64,000 nt of DNA from Micractinium sp. NFX-FRZ. Taxonomy: Eukaryota > Chlorophyta > Trebouxiophyceae > Chlorellales > Chlorellaceae. The stretch covers positions 248,001 to 312,000 of the forward strand of contig JAPTJF010000001.1 in NCBI GenBank assembly GCA_029339195.1. Direction: 5' to 3'. The notes beneath the pieces are model-generated. The model saw only the letters and a program-made list of their open reading frames with translations, searched no databases and was not told the origin of the DNA. Shown here piece by piece: positions 23,804 through 34,574 of the stretch. The position numbers and the translations under genes are program-made. Position 1 is the stretch's first letter; every line of letters starts with the position of its first letter.

Positions 23804-24561
23804 GATGCAAGGCCGTGGCGGGAGCGCGCCACACGGTTGGGGTGGGGGCCTGCAGGGGAGCAGCGACGGGCCAATTGGCCGTGAGACATGCCAATTGGCG
23901 CCGAAATGGGTGCGCCGGAGCGCCGGGGAGGCCGGGCGTGGCCTGCTGCCCGTGGCTGTCACTTGAGTTAGTTGCTGGGCGGAACCGCCAGGAGCTCCCG
24001 AGGGCGTTGCGGAGCCTGGATCGCTGCTCACACACCTTCGTAAGGCGGGCTGAGCGGGCCCAGACGCCGGCAGCTCCAAACTGCTGGGCGGGGGAGTGCC
24101 GCGTCCAACGGGAGGCTTAGCCTCACGCTGAGTGCTGCTCCGAGGTAGTGTCGGCCAGAGACTGGCTTGCTGGGGGCAGGGGAAGGCGACGAGGAGGAAG
24201 CCAGCAGCCTCGGTTTGAGCGAGGCGTCACCAACTGCAGGCGAGACACTGCACAGGTGAACCGCAGTTCTCGGGAATTGATGTGAAGTGGGAGTCAACTG
24301 CCTCGGGCGTTGCACCAAAGAGTGGGAACACCAGCGGCCAAAACATGCTGCCTCGTTGGCACCGCACGCCTTCGGGCTTGGGCTTCACCGCAGTCTTGCC
24401 AGTCGCGATCGCAACCTCTGCATGGTCTTCAAACCTCCTGGCTGGGCTGCACCACCCGCGAGCGAGGCAGTGCTTGTTGGGGTCGGTCGGCCTTTTGGAT
24501 GGTTTGAGTGTCGGGTTTGGGGCTGCTGCCTATGCCAGCTCTGTGAGAGTGTGGAAGTCGA
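23804..24561. promoter_or_regulatory. Divergent upstream region of PLATZ and FHA-parvulin genes
   Basis: About 0.75 kb between opposing genes; the downstream gene's start is not fixed. It includes direct CCAATTGG-type repeats near 23873 and 23890 (GGCCAATTGGCC, GCCAATTGGCG). No supported ORF or RNA gene was found. Confidence 0.4.
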
Positions 24562-26398
24562 ATGATCTACGGTGCCTGCAGCCCCATCGGGACACGGCAA
24601 GGTGTTGCGGCACCCCCCACGTGCCGCCGCCAGTTCCCGCCCCGGAGTGTACCAACCGCCACCTCACGCACCGTCCTTTGTGCACCCCCCTCCTGCCTGC
24701 AGCACAGCTCCGCTAGGCACCCCTTGTCCCAGCCCACGTGCGTGCTCGGCCGCGAGGCACCTGCCGCCGACGTCGTACTGCCCGACGCCAGCGTCAGCCG
24801 CCAGCACGCCGCATTTGTGTGGCATTCCGACGGCCGCCTCTTTGTGATTGACCTTGCTTCGGTGGGTCCGGTAGCTGAGGATGTTTTATGTGGGGCTGGA
24901 TGGTGCAGCGGCGCCGGCTGGGCGCTGTTACCCGGAGCCAGGTGTGTTGTGAACATGGGTGGGCAGACAGGCAGGGCAGACAGCTTGCTGTCGGCCGCCC
25001 GGCTGTGCTTGCCCAACGCGCTGCCCCCCCCCACAAACCTGACCCCCGGTGTCCCACCCTGCACCCCCCGCCCTCCCACGCAGCGCGAGGGCGTGACGGT
25101 CAACGGCCGCCGCATCCCTGCCAACAAGCCCACGCAGCTGTCGCACAGCGCGTCGCTGCGCTTTGGCCGCTCTCCCCAGCAGTTCACAGTTGAAATGGCA
25201 GGCAGCGGGGAGCCGGCGCAAGTGCGGGCCAGCCACCTGCTGGTCAAGCACGCCGGGTCGCGGCGCCCGTCCAGCTGGAAAGAAGCCCAGGTGACGCGCA
25301 GCCAGGAGGAGGCGCTACAGATGGTGCAGGCATTCAGGTGCGGGGCGGGGCGGCAGTCGGCAGGGCCTGGGTGGGTGCATTGGTTGTGGTGCGGTTGGAT
25401 GGGTGGAGGTGATGCGCAGGCGGCAGGAGGGGCAGAGGAGGGGCAGGCGTCTTATGTTATTGTGGATGCAGTTTTAGGGAAGAGGCGCTGCACATGGGAC
25501 AGGTGTTCAGGTGTGGTGCGGGTCGCAGCGTGGGGGGCGGGTGCTGGCCGATTGGCAAGTGGGTGCTTGTGAGTGTTGGTTGCGGCCTGGTGGGTTGACA
25601 GGTGGGTACCTGGCTGCTGTCCGTGTCCATGTGGATGCTTGCTTGTTTGGAGGACTCCGTGTTGGGTGGCTGGGGCACTGGGTGCTGGCAAAGGCAGCTG
25701 CCCGGCTTGGCAAGCAGGGCTGGGTGCACGGGGGGCCCCGGGTGCTTGTGCCTCAATTGTGCATCACTTTCAGGCATCCAGCTGTCGCCACACAGGCCCT
25801 GAGCAGCTGCGCTCCTCCGCTCTCCATCGCCCAACATCCCCCGGCAACCCAATGCCCCTTCCTGCTTGCAGGGAGCAGATTGTGGCCTCCGGAGATGTTG
25901 CCGGCACGTTTGCACACCTGGCCAGCACTGAGAGCCACTGCAGCAGCGCCCGCGCCGGCGGAGACCTTGGCTGGTTCGGGTGCGTGCGTTGCCCCCTGCT
26001 GCTGCCTCCTGCTGCCTCCTGCTGCCGGCTGCTTATGCCTGCTGCTGCCGGCTGCTTGCACCTGCCGTGGGGCCCGGCTGCTGGTCGCCCATCTTTGGCA
26101 GCCACACTGGTGCACTACTGCCTCACAGCTGCGCCCTGCTCCCATGCTCAGCCACCCAACCTGACACGCATGCCTCAGTGCTGTGGCCTCCTGGAGGTCA
26201 TGTGGATGTGAACATCGGCGCTCCTGGTTGCCACCCACCCCAAGCCCCCTCTGCTCATGCTCCCCGCCTTGCGTTACGTGCAGGCGCGGCCAGATGCAGC
26301 GCACGTTCGAGGAGGCAACCTATGCTTTGGAGGTTGGGGAGCTGAGCCCGCCCGTGTTCTCAGACTCTGGCGTGCACATCATCCTGCGCACTGGCTGA
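24562..26398 (+). CDS. FHA domain + parvulin (Pin1-type) peptidyl-prolyl isomerase (start uncertain)
   Basis: Supported exons: one ending 24861, then 25084-25337, 25872-25979 and 26284-26398 (TGA), all in phase. The 5' exon start is not fixed; the frame is open from 24562. The FHA core is visible: [28 protein letters not shown], then [25 protein letters not shown] (Gly-Arg, Ser-x-x-His and Asn-Gly landmarks). A complete parvulin domain follows: [51 protein letters not shown]. Expected role: cis-trans isomerisation of pSer/pThr-Pro bonds, with the FHA module supplying phosphothreonine binding where animal and fungal Pin1 use a WW domain. Plant Pin1At has neither. A similar FHA-parvulin layout is known from trypanosomes (Par42). 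Confidence 0.85.
25493..25524 (+). repeat. Degenerate copy of an exon 3' junction
   Basis: ATGGGACAGGTGTTCAG|GTGTGG echoes the exon end ATGGTGCAGGCATTCAG|GTGCGG (25321-25343), 174 bp downstream in the same intron. Confidence 0.65.
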
Positions 26399-26672
26399 GC
26401 AACCAAAGAGAAGCGGCGGCAGAAGCGGCGGCCCCTGGCGGCGGCACCTGGCGGCGGCACCTGGCGACGGCAGCGCCTTGGGCGCGGCCGTGAGGCAATC
26501 GCGCATGTTACCTTGACTGCCTGGCAGCATGGGTGTTGTGGATGCACCGCAGTATGTGAACATGGCATGCAGAAGTGAAGCATGGGGAATGGGCAGTGTA
26601 CCTCGCCGCCCGTCCTGCCCCGCCACAGCGGCATGTAGGGGCCCGCCCGACCAATTGTGGCACTCTCTCACC

Positions 26673-29600
26673 ATGGCGTCCGTCGTGCTCGCTGCCAGCG
26701 CCCCGGTTGTGGCCGCCCAGGCCCCGCAGCAGCGGGCCCAGGCCCCTAAGCTTGTGGCAGCCCGCCCCAGCGTCGCCCGGGTGAGTGAATGCGCGCGGCA
26801 TGCGGGCCCGACAGCCTTTCATTGCCACACAGGATGCTCACAAAGCGTTCCGCTTGGCTGCAGAGGGCGGTGGCGGCCCGTGTCGTGGCGCCCATCCGCC
26901 AGACTGTGCCTGAGAGCCCTAGCACTGGTAAGCTTCCGCTGGTGATGCTTAGCGGCATGGAGTGTGACGATGGCAAATAGAGCGCAGCGGCGGCCGCATG
27001 GCTGTGTGGCCTGGTTTCGGTGGCCCCCGCTGGGCGAGCACCCACAGGCTTCTGCACCCGCCTGCAGGTGCCGCCAGCCTGCCTGAGCTGATCACCAAGG
27101 AGGCGGTGCGCACCCTGGAGGTGCGTCCTGGCAGTGTGCCCACATCTGCCTGCCTGCCGCGCGCCGTCCGCCACTGCTGCCGCCGCCGCTGCTGCTGTCG
27201 GCTGCACCCTGCTGTGCTGCCTGTTTACTAGCAGATATTTCCAAGGCTGCGCCTGCAAAGCAGGCAACCCTGGCCCACATTGTTTCGCATCACCGGGTGG
27301 CCGCTCTGGCCACGCGTGCATTCCTGCACTTCCCCGTGGCAAGACTTCACCGTGGCAGACCGGCCAACCCCTGGCTCACGCCACTGTGCCTGCTGTGCCT
27401 GCTGTGCCCTGCAGTCCGAGCTGGACAACGGCGCCTCTGTGGCTGCCCTGCGCCGCTTCAACGACAACCTGCGCAACCTGCCCGCAGAGAGCTGGGGTGA
27501 GCAGGTTTTGTTTTCAGGGGGGGGGGGGCCAGAAAGTGCTCATGCGTGCAATGTCCCGTCAAAAGCTAAGCACGGCTTGTAGCAGGGCTGTCATGCATGG
27601 GTAAGGCAGCGCAACCTGCACGCCCAGCGGTATTTGATGGGATGTGCTTTGGTGACAGCCGGGCGCAGGGCGGAGAGCACGGGCAGGGCGCATGGGCAGC
27701 ACACACAGGTGGGCCAGCCAAGAGAGCAGTCGATCTTGGCGGCATGGCGTGCCAGCCGCACGGCACGCCCCAATGCTGCTGTTTCACTGCTGCTGCTTTC
27801 CTCCTGCGAAGTCCAAGCCACACACTGTGATTTTTGAGCTGGCAAACGCCCTGGAGCCTTGCCGCCGGCACTCACCCCACGCGCCACCCCACATTCCCCT
27901 CCTCCCCAGAGTCCAAGCTGCGCCCTGTGATGCACGAGCTGGCGTACAACCTGGAGTCGTTCAACCCCGCCTTCACTGCGGTGCTGCTCAAGGTGCAGCA
28001 GACGATTGGTGTCAGCGACTATGTGCGCCGCGACACCGCGCTCAAGAACCTCATCCAGCCGCTGGCGGGGGAGTACGGCATGCACAACAGCGAGGCGCAG
28101 GGTGGGTGCCTGCCTTTTTTGCGCTTTCGGTGCAGTGGGTGGTTGGGGTGGGGTGAGTTGAGAGTTGGTGTACTCCTGCCGCTGGCGGGGGAGTACGGCA
28201 TGCACAACAGCGAGGCCCAGGGTGAATGCATTCCCTCTCAAATTTGAGTTCTTTCCGTTGTGTGCAGCCCGCGTCCACCACAAGCCCCCAACTTTGCTCT
28301 GTTGCCCACGCTTAACAGGCACCCCTGCTCCCACTGCGCGCTCCTGTCCATTCTCTGAGTCATCACTCAATAGTCACCTCTTCTGCTGACGATCCACCCT
28401 GCAGCCCGCACCCACCGCAAGCTCTTCTCCATCTGCTCTGCTCTATCACCACGCGCAACAGGAACCCCTGCTCCTGTTTCCCTCACCCCCCTGCAGCCCG
28501 CACCCACCGCAAGCTCTTCTCCATCTGCTCTGCTCTATCACCACGCGCAACAGGAACCCCTGCTCCTGTTTCCCTCACCCCCCTGCAGCCCGCACCCACC
28601 GCGAGCTGTTCTCCATCTTCTACGCCGACCTGATGAAGGAGCCGCTGGAGGCGCTGCTGGCCGCCGCCCCCCGCCCCCCCGCCGCCGAGCTCTTCTTTGC
28701 GCAGATGATGCGCGACCTCAACGGAGCCGCCGCGGGCGCCATGCAGCAGGTCGGTGGGTGTGGTTGCTGAAGCGGTGACTATTGACTCATTTGCAGTTTG
28801 CGCTTGGGATGGAGGGCTGCTTGGGTCTGGTGCGTAGCGAGCATGTTCCACGGCAGCCGCTGCGCACGGTGGGTGGCGGTGGTTTGCATCCATCAATCGA
28901 CTGGGTAGACCTGGTTCAGGTGTGCTTGAAGCCGATCGCAAGGTGCACCTCCTGGTGCCGCATGCAGCGGGTGTGGCAGCAGAACATGTGGGTCTGGGGC
29001 GGGCGCGTGGGTGCGCCCATTGAAACTCACTGTTCTGTCTTGGATTGATCACATACCGACCGTTTCAGGCCTGCTACGCCATGGGCTACAACCTGGCCAT
29101 TGAGTACCTGGCGGATTACGAGAAGACGTGGATGCTGGACTCCTTCCGCCAGCTGGACGCGCGCGTGCTGGCGCCAGCGGGGCGCCCCCTCACCGAGTGG
29201 GTCTTCCTTGAGGTGCGCCGGTGGGGGGCGCAGAGAGGGGGAGGCACGGGAGGCTGGGTGTCAGAGAGAAGAGGGGTGGTGGGCGGGTAAGCGGGCGGCC
29301 TGGTAGGGGCTGACGAGGGTGGGCTCAACAGGCGCAGCAAGCGAAGCGAGCTAGGGCTGCAGGGCGGGCAAAAGACAGCTGGCAGTGATGGCTGCGGGGT
29401 GCTGCAGCGGCACAGGGTAGGTCTTCCCTCTGTGCAAGTCACCCGCGTGGAGCCCGCCGTTTCCCCCGCCCCCCACCCCCACCATTCCTTGCCTCGCACC
29501 GGCCCCACTCGCTGCTGGTCCGGTTGCTACCACTTCCGACCCCTGCCTGCCCTCCCCTCGCCCGCCTCTGTGTCCCCTGCTGCAGGTGCATGCCGAGGGA

Positions 29601-29747
29601 GAGGCCGAGCACGCGGCGATTGGGCACGATGCGGTGGTGTCGTTTGTGCCTGCGGCTGAGGAGCCTGTGCTGCGGCGGGCCATTCAGGATCACGACCGCG
29701 ACATGGCCGCCTTCTATAACCACCTGGCCGACCTGCTGGAGGCGTGA
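26673..29747 (+). CDS. Plastid-targeted all-helical protein of heme-oxygenase-like (HDO) fold, putative
   Basis: Eight exons: 26673-26780, 26864-26927, 27068-27120, 27415-27496, 27910-28101, 28589-28749, 29069-29212, 29586-29747. Phases close for 321 aa. The N-terminus (MASVVLAASAPVVAAQAPQQ, then Arg/Ala/Val-rich) is typical of a chloroplast transit peptide. The mature part is helical, with EYGMHNSEAQARTHRELFSI, YNLAIEYLADYEKTW and LEVHAEGEAEHAAIGHDAV. The last, HxxxExxH, resembles the C-terminal metal-ligand helix of heme-oxygenase-like diiron proteins (CADD/TENA/PqqC group). It lacks convincing HO-1 (HY1) landmarks, so I do not call it heme oxygenase. Reaction unknown. A TGTAA polyadenylation-like motif lies at 30189-30193. 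The gene carries the strongest junction duplications in the window. Confidence 0.75.
28171..28228 (+). repeat. Near-perfect copy of exon-5 3' end with donor
   Basis: A 38-nt identical block starts at 28059 (exon 5) and again at 28179, exactly 120 bp apart. It encodes PLAGEYGMHNSEA. The true donor is GGTGGG; the copy has GGTGAA. Confidence 0.92.
28261..28588 (+). repeat. Tandem array of exon-6 5' junctions (three extra acceptors)
   Basis: The true exon start at 28589 (CTGCAG|CCCGCACCCACCGC) is preceded by copies starting at 28497 and 28405, each exactly 92 bp apart, and a diverged copy at 28266 (GCAG|CCCGCGTCCACCACA). Each unit contains about 40 nt of exon-like sequence (ARTHRKLFSI-like) plus polypyrimidine tract and AG. 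The 28405 and 28497 units are nearly identical to each other. Confidence 0.93.
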
Positions 29748-30693
29748 AGCCGGCGTGAAGCTGCCGAGCTGGCGACGCTGACATGGCGCCAAGGCACGAC
29801 ATGGCCGCCTACTGCAGCCACCTGGCCGACCCTGCTGGAGGCGTGAGCCAGCTGGCGTGAGGCTGCTGAGCTGGCGGGCGGTTGTGATGCCAGCCTGACG
29901 CGCCATTGCTGACACACACAACAATGTGGGCAGCGCCGTGCGCGCGGCGCTCGTCGGCACAAGACAGCGGGAGCAAGCGCGCGGCTCTGTTGTTACTTGC
30001 TGCTGCTGCCTCTCCCTTCTGTAGCCCCCTACCACCACCACCTGTTACTTGCCACCCCTGCGTCTTTGCACCCCCCACCCCACCTACCAACCAGCCCTAT
30101 TCCTCTTCTTCTGGCAGCATGAGAGTTCTGGGTCCAGCGCACCATTACATGCGCGGCAGAGCTTTGCATAAGGCGCCACCTTCAGGGTTGTAACATTGCG
30201 GCACTGCTGAGTGCGCCTAGTTGATGTGTGTGGCTAAGCAATACAGGCATGAAAGGATTGGGGGCTGCTCACAAGGGCTGAGTATCGGAGGGGAAGCAGA
30301 GGCCAGACAGAGCACAGGAAGAGGCAAGCAGAGGCCAGGGCAGGGTGCTGGCACGAGTACTAGGTAATGAGCAGGCAGGCAGGCAGAGGACATTGTACCC
30401 GCTAGTATGGGCAGGGTGACGTGGCAGGGCAAGCCACACGCATGGCCATGGGGGGGACTGGGGGAAAATCTCAGCAGTGAACGAGGTAACAAGTGTGTGC
30501 AGTGCGGAGGGTGGCAACAAAAGAGGCTGGGCTGGGCTGGGTGTTGGGTGCAAAACTTTTTGGGCGAGGATTTCTTCTGGTCGGCTTGGGCTAGGAAGTC
30601 CAAACGTAGAGGAAATAGGGCACCACTCTCTGCTGCACCGGCTCCAACGGCCGGGGCGCATGCTGGCGCCTGCCGGCGCAGCGGGGGCGCGCG
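29748..30693. other. 3' UTR and intergenic region
   Basis: Contains the terminal-exon relic, a TGTAA motif at 30189-30193, then sequence without a supported gene. Confidence 0.5.
29796..29862 (+). repeat. Copy of the terminal coding segment in the 3' UTR
   Basis: The segment encoding DMAAFYNHLADLLEA plus stop (to 29747) recurs as CGACATGGCCGCCTACTGC...GAGGCGTGA about 100 bp downstream, with a 1-nt insertion (CGACCCTGCTGG). It lies after the stop codon, so it is not translated in this frame. Confidence 0.85.
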
Positions 30694-30942
30694 CTATGCT
30701 GCCGCGCGCGCAGGCTTGCTGCTGTCGAGCATGAAAGTGAACAGCAGGGCTTGCAGCATGACGCAGAGGATGAGCAGGAACCTCCAAGCCTGGAAGGAGG
30801 ATCGCTCTGTGGGTGGTATAGCGGGGTCAGCACCAGCGGCCAGTGGCAGTGGCGGCTGCCCACCGCTCGTGCCGGGCGCCCAGTCCACCTGCCTCGGCTG
30901 GGGCTCCCTAGTGGCGGCGGCAGGGCCCTGGGCTGGGTGCAT
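30694..30942 (-). CDS. Small hypothetical protein with C-terminal transmembrane anchor
   Basis: An 82-aa frame starting MHPAQGPAAATREPQPRQVD, Pro/Ala/Gly-rich, then SSFQAWRFLLILCVMLQALL and FTFML, a single hydrophobic helix close to the C-terminus (ending SSKPARAAA). This resembles a tail-anchored protein. The frame is open to 30972, and an acceptor at 30957 could bring an upstream exon. A minus-strand frame at 31128-31330 ending DYFWLSEWR next to a GTGAGC donor looked suitable but does not join in phase. No homologue recognised. Confidence 0.4.
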   Translation of the reverse strand: MHPAQGPAAATREPQPRQVDWAPGTSGGQPPLPLAAGADPAIPPTERSSFQAWRFLLILCVMLQALLFTFMLDSSKPARAAA

Positions 30943-32251
30943 CAGGTGGTGTAAGTCTGGGGGAAGGGGCACAGAAGGGGTGGTACAGGGGTGTCATTTG
31001 GGAGGGAAGGGGGGCACTGGCAGCCGCCGGCGGCAGGCTCGAGAGGTGGGGGATGCCAGCGGCAGCAGAGGCAGCGGGCTCCAGGGTGTGTAGGGTGGCA
31101 CCGGGGCCTAGCGCGTGGACGGCTCACCTCCATTCACTCAGCCAGAAGTAATCCAACGCCGTGGCGGGCAGGCGAGGGCGGCAAGGCCTGGCGGTGCGTA
31201 CGTCTACTCCGCAGAATAGCACTGCCTCAGCGCACTCCGTGGCGGCGCGGGCGTGAATGAATCTTAATTGCAGAATTTGATGGCATGACAAAGATGGCGT
31301 CTCGGGGGAAGCCACGATTGGAGCGCACACACGCTGGGCGTACTTCCACGCTGGCAGGCACCACTTAGGAGTGTCTCACCACCTCTCCCACCTCGACTTA
31401 GAATGGCTATACAGCTATAAAGTCTAGGGTGCTCAGGAAATCATCAAGAGCTGACGAAGGTTTTGGCAATTGGTAGTGGAAGAGCACACCTACATATACA
31501 GTTGATGTCGCGGTGCCGCCAGTGTCGCCGCCCCCTGGCAAAAGGGAGTTCCGAGCACACCCACACAGCCCTGCAGGCCTCTCTCCACACACGCACCCAA
31601 TAGGTTCCGGCCACCCTTCGTTTCAAGTGAGGCAACATGTGTTGTAAGCAACCCCTGGCACACTCCAGTTGCTGCCGCGCTTAACAGGCCCGCCCCGCGC
31701 TGCCTGCCAGGGCCCTGGCAAGGCTGCCCGCCCACCCGCCCACCCACCCGCCCTCCGAAGCAGTGGCCTGCACATTATATGACTGTCCATGGCACACGCG
31801 CCCTTGCACATCAACTGTGAGTGCGCACCGTGCGCCTGATACTCCTCGGAGTGAGCCACATGTTGTATAGGAGCGCCAAGTTGCAGCAAATTGGTGAGGC
31901 CACTTGCGGTCCTCGTGTGCCTCGACTGGAGGGCGCCAGGCAAAAGGTGAGGCTGCGGCATGCCGGAAGGGGCGGCAATTCGCAAAAAGATACTTGATTG
32001 AATTCAAAAGCCCTCGGCATCTGTGTGTGTATGCCAGCTGGCGGCCTGGAGGTATTGTGCTGGCGCCGCCACAACAAACAGGGCACGCATGCAAATAGAT
32101 GACACAGGAAAGGAGGCGCAGTTTTGAATCATTTTTTAAAATCCAGGCCAGGTGATAGAGAAGGCATGAATGGCACGCAAACGTGATGTGGGCAGGAATA
32201 GAATGGTGGCAAGTCAAATGGGGAAAACAAGAAGTGTGTCGCACAGGGGGG
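30943..32251. other. Long intergenic stretch
   Basis: Less GC-rich than its surroundings (for example 31380-31520 and 31980-32180). Apart from an unplaced minus-strand frame at 31124-31330, no gene, tRNA or transposon signature was seen. Confidence 0.45.
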
Positions 32252-34574
32252 CTACGACGGCGCTGTCGGGACCGCTGCAGGATCGGCTTGCTGCTCCCCT
32301 CTGCTGCCATTGCTGCCGCCTCTGTCTCCCGCTGCAACTGTGCCCGCTTCGTCATCCGCACCGCCCGACTCCAGCAGGCACAGCCGAGCTTGCACCTTGG
32401 CCTGCGGCAGCAGGCAGGCGGGCGGTCAACTGGGCACATGAGGGATGCTTGGCGCAGGGACACCTCACCGCACAACGTAGCGCAGCGCAGCACAGCACAG
32501 CACAGCAATCAGCGGCGCTCGCAGATGAAGCGGACCGGCAGGTTAGGCATTGAATAAACACGCCCGGCACACCTCCAGTGCAAAAAGATCCTCGTCCACC
32601 ACGCTCATGCCCCGCATCGCATCCGCCAGGCGGAACAGGTACCTGCGCTTTATGGGAATGGAAGGGCGACGGTGAGAGGGGTGCAGGGCGGCAAGAGGCA
32701 GCAGAGGGGGTGAGCGGAGCGCATGGCGGCGATGAGAGCAGCGGGAATGAGTGGAGTGGTGGGCGGCAGAGGCAGCAGAAGGAGAGGTGGGGGACGGAGT
32801 GGGCGGCAAGCTGAAGCAGGAGACACACGTCAGTAGGCAAAGCTGCAGCAGCGAGTGGCAGGCAGCAGCCAGGCAGTGGCGGCGACAGCAGCGGGGCGCA
32901 CTGAAAACTGGGTAACAGCAGGCAGCAGCGGGGCGCACTGAAAACTGGGTAACAGCAGGCAGCAGCCAGGCAGTGGCGGCGGCAGCAGCGGTGCGCACTC
33001 AAAGTTGGGTCCGGAGGGTCCCCGCGACGTGGCGATCTGGTGTGCAATCGCCTCCAGGGGTGCCGGGCCCAGGTAGTTTGGATTGGCGGACCTGCAGACA
33101 AACGTAGGAAGGCAACATGGTATGAAAGCCAGTGTGCAGCGGCCAGTTGTGTCAGGCTGGGCTGGCATGTGGGTCCGGCAAGGCGGGAGGACAGGCATGC
33201 ACATGTGCACGCATGGGTGCGCCCAGTGCACCCGTGCAGCACTGTGGCAACACCGCTGGGTGCGGCATCACGCAGCACACGGGTGCATACCCCCCCCAAC
33301 AGGCACTCACAACCTCTGCCCCACCCACTTGTTGTTGGTGGCGATGAATGTGAGTGCCGTCAGCGCCGGCACATCGGCAGCTGACTCACAAACAGTTCTG
33401 CCGCTGCTGCTGCCGTTGTTGCTGCCTCCGCCGCTGCCAAGGGTGCCTGGGGCAGAGATGGGGCAGTACACCTCCACCTGGGCCCGCAGGTCGTACTGCT
33501 TCTCCCGCCACTGCAGGCCAGGCAGGGGGCGGGCACGTGGGCGGGCGTGTGGAGAGGCCTTTGGGCTGTGTACTGAGCGCTGACAGGGCCAATGTTCCGT
33601 AGCAGCAAGAATGTACATGTGTGCTTCACATCATCTCTACACATGGACCCCACTTCCAATCAAAACCGGCAGCACCCACCTCGAGGTATTGCCAGGTGCG
33701 GCGCCGCTGCTCGGCATCGCCCGCCAGCCGGAACGCGGCGCCCCACTGCAGGCCGGCGGGCAGGCGGGCGGGCGCAGCAGCGGGAGCAGGTGCGCAGGTG
33801 AGGCCAGGCAGCGCAGGCCATGGCAGAACCGCAGTCGTGGCAGGCTTGGTCGGGTGCCAAAACCATTCACCATCAGTAATCAACACTCCCAAAGCGTGGG
33901 ACCCGGGTGCTGGCACCTGCCCTCTCAGCTCCCAAGCCCAGCAGGCCCCCCAGCAGGCAGGCACCCCAGGCACCCCAGGCACCCCACCTTACCGTGATGG
34001 CCCCCTCACACGGTTCGAGCGTGACGGTGCGCCCCGGCGCCTCGGGCACGCCGCGGTGGTCGGTGCTGCCCTGCCAGAAGACGCGCCTGCAGGTTGGGCG
34101 GAGCGGGCGGGGTGCGTTCATGGTGCGCGTTGGCAGCATGCTGAGGCAGGCAAGCCGCCCTTGCCAGCACCCACCAGCATCCGACTCTGCGCGTGCAGCC
34201 ACACGTTTTGCCAACCTGCGCCTTGCAAAGAAGGTGTAATGCTGAACCAAAAACCCGCCTCTCTAAAACTCACCTGCGCTCAGCTGTCCCATCCACACAG
34301 GCGCACACACGCCCAGCCGCCCGCTCCCGCTGAGCACCCCAGCCGCTCACCGGTAGCCTTTGATGTAGCAGGGGCGCACGAACTCTGCCACCTCAAACCC
34401 CGGGTGGGACACCAGGGAGCCAAAGCCAAAGATCCATTCAACACTGGTGTACTGCTCTGGGACTTCGGCGCTGCCGCTGCTCGCCAGGTGCGGCTGGCTG
34501 CCGGCGCGGTGGTGCCACGTGTCGGCGCTGTGGTGTTGCTGCTGCTCGTTGGGTGCCGCTGCAGGCACCGTCAT
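32252..34574 (-). CDS. ChaC-type gamma-glutamylcyclotransferase
   Basis: Seven exons: 34574-34351, 34086-33993, 33745-33680, 33510-33311, 33091-32999, 32642-32573, 32401-32252 (TAG). Phases close for 298 aa. Motifs in order: [15 protein letters not shown] (the substrate-binding YGSL loop, here FGSL), [56 protein letters not shown] (WREK supplies the likely catalytic Glu), [27 protein letters not shown]. ChaC enzymes cleave glutathione to 5-oxoproline and Cys-Gly in the cytosol. A Ser/Gly/Asn-rich insert follows [10 protein letters not shown], and the last exon adds a low-complexity tail. CCACAG just 5' of the first Met suggests an upstream, perhaps non-coding, exon. Confidence 0.92.
32887..32960 (-). 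repeat. Two copies of the exon-5 3' junction in intron
   Basis: The exon end CCCAACTTTGA|GTGCGCACCG (near 32990-33010) recurs twice as CCCAGTTTTCA|GTGCGCCCCG, spaced about 37 bp, with flanking CAGCAGGCAGCAGC. Donors are retained. Confidence 0.85.

Noticed and set aside
28266..28600. Regular direct repeats resembling a CRISPR array
   Set aside because: Units are contiguous 92-bp copies of one exon-intron junction, with no unique spacers; nuclear eukaryotic context.
26673..29747. Heme oxygenase (HY1) call
   Set aside because: Plastid leader and helical fold fit, but the HO-1 signature around the proximal His and the conserved Gly-rich distal helix are not visible. Only the broader fold is claimed.
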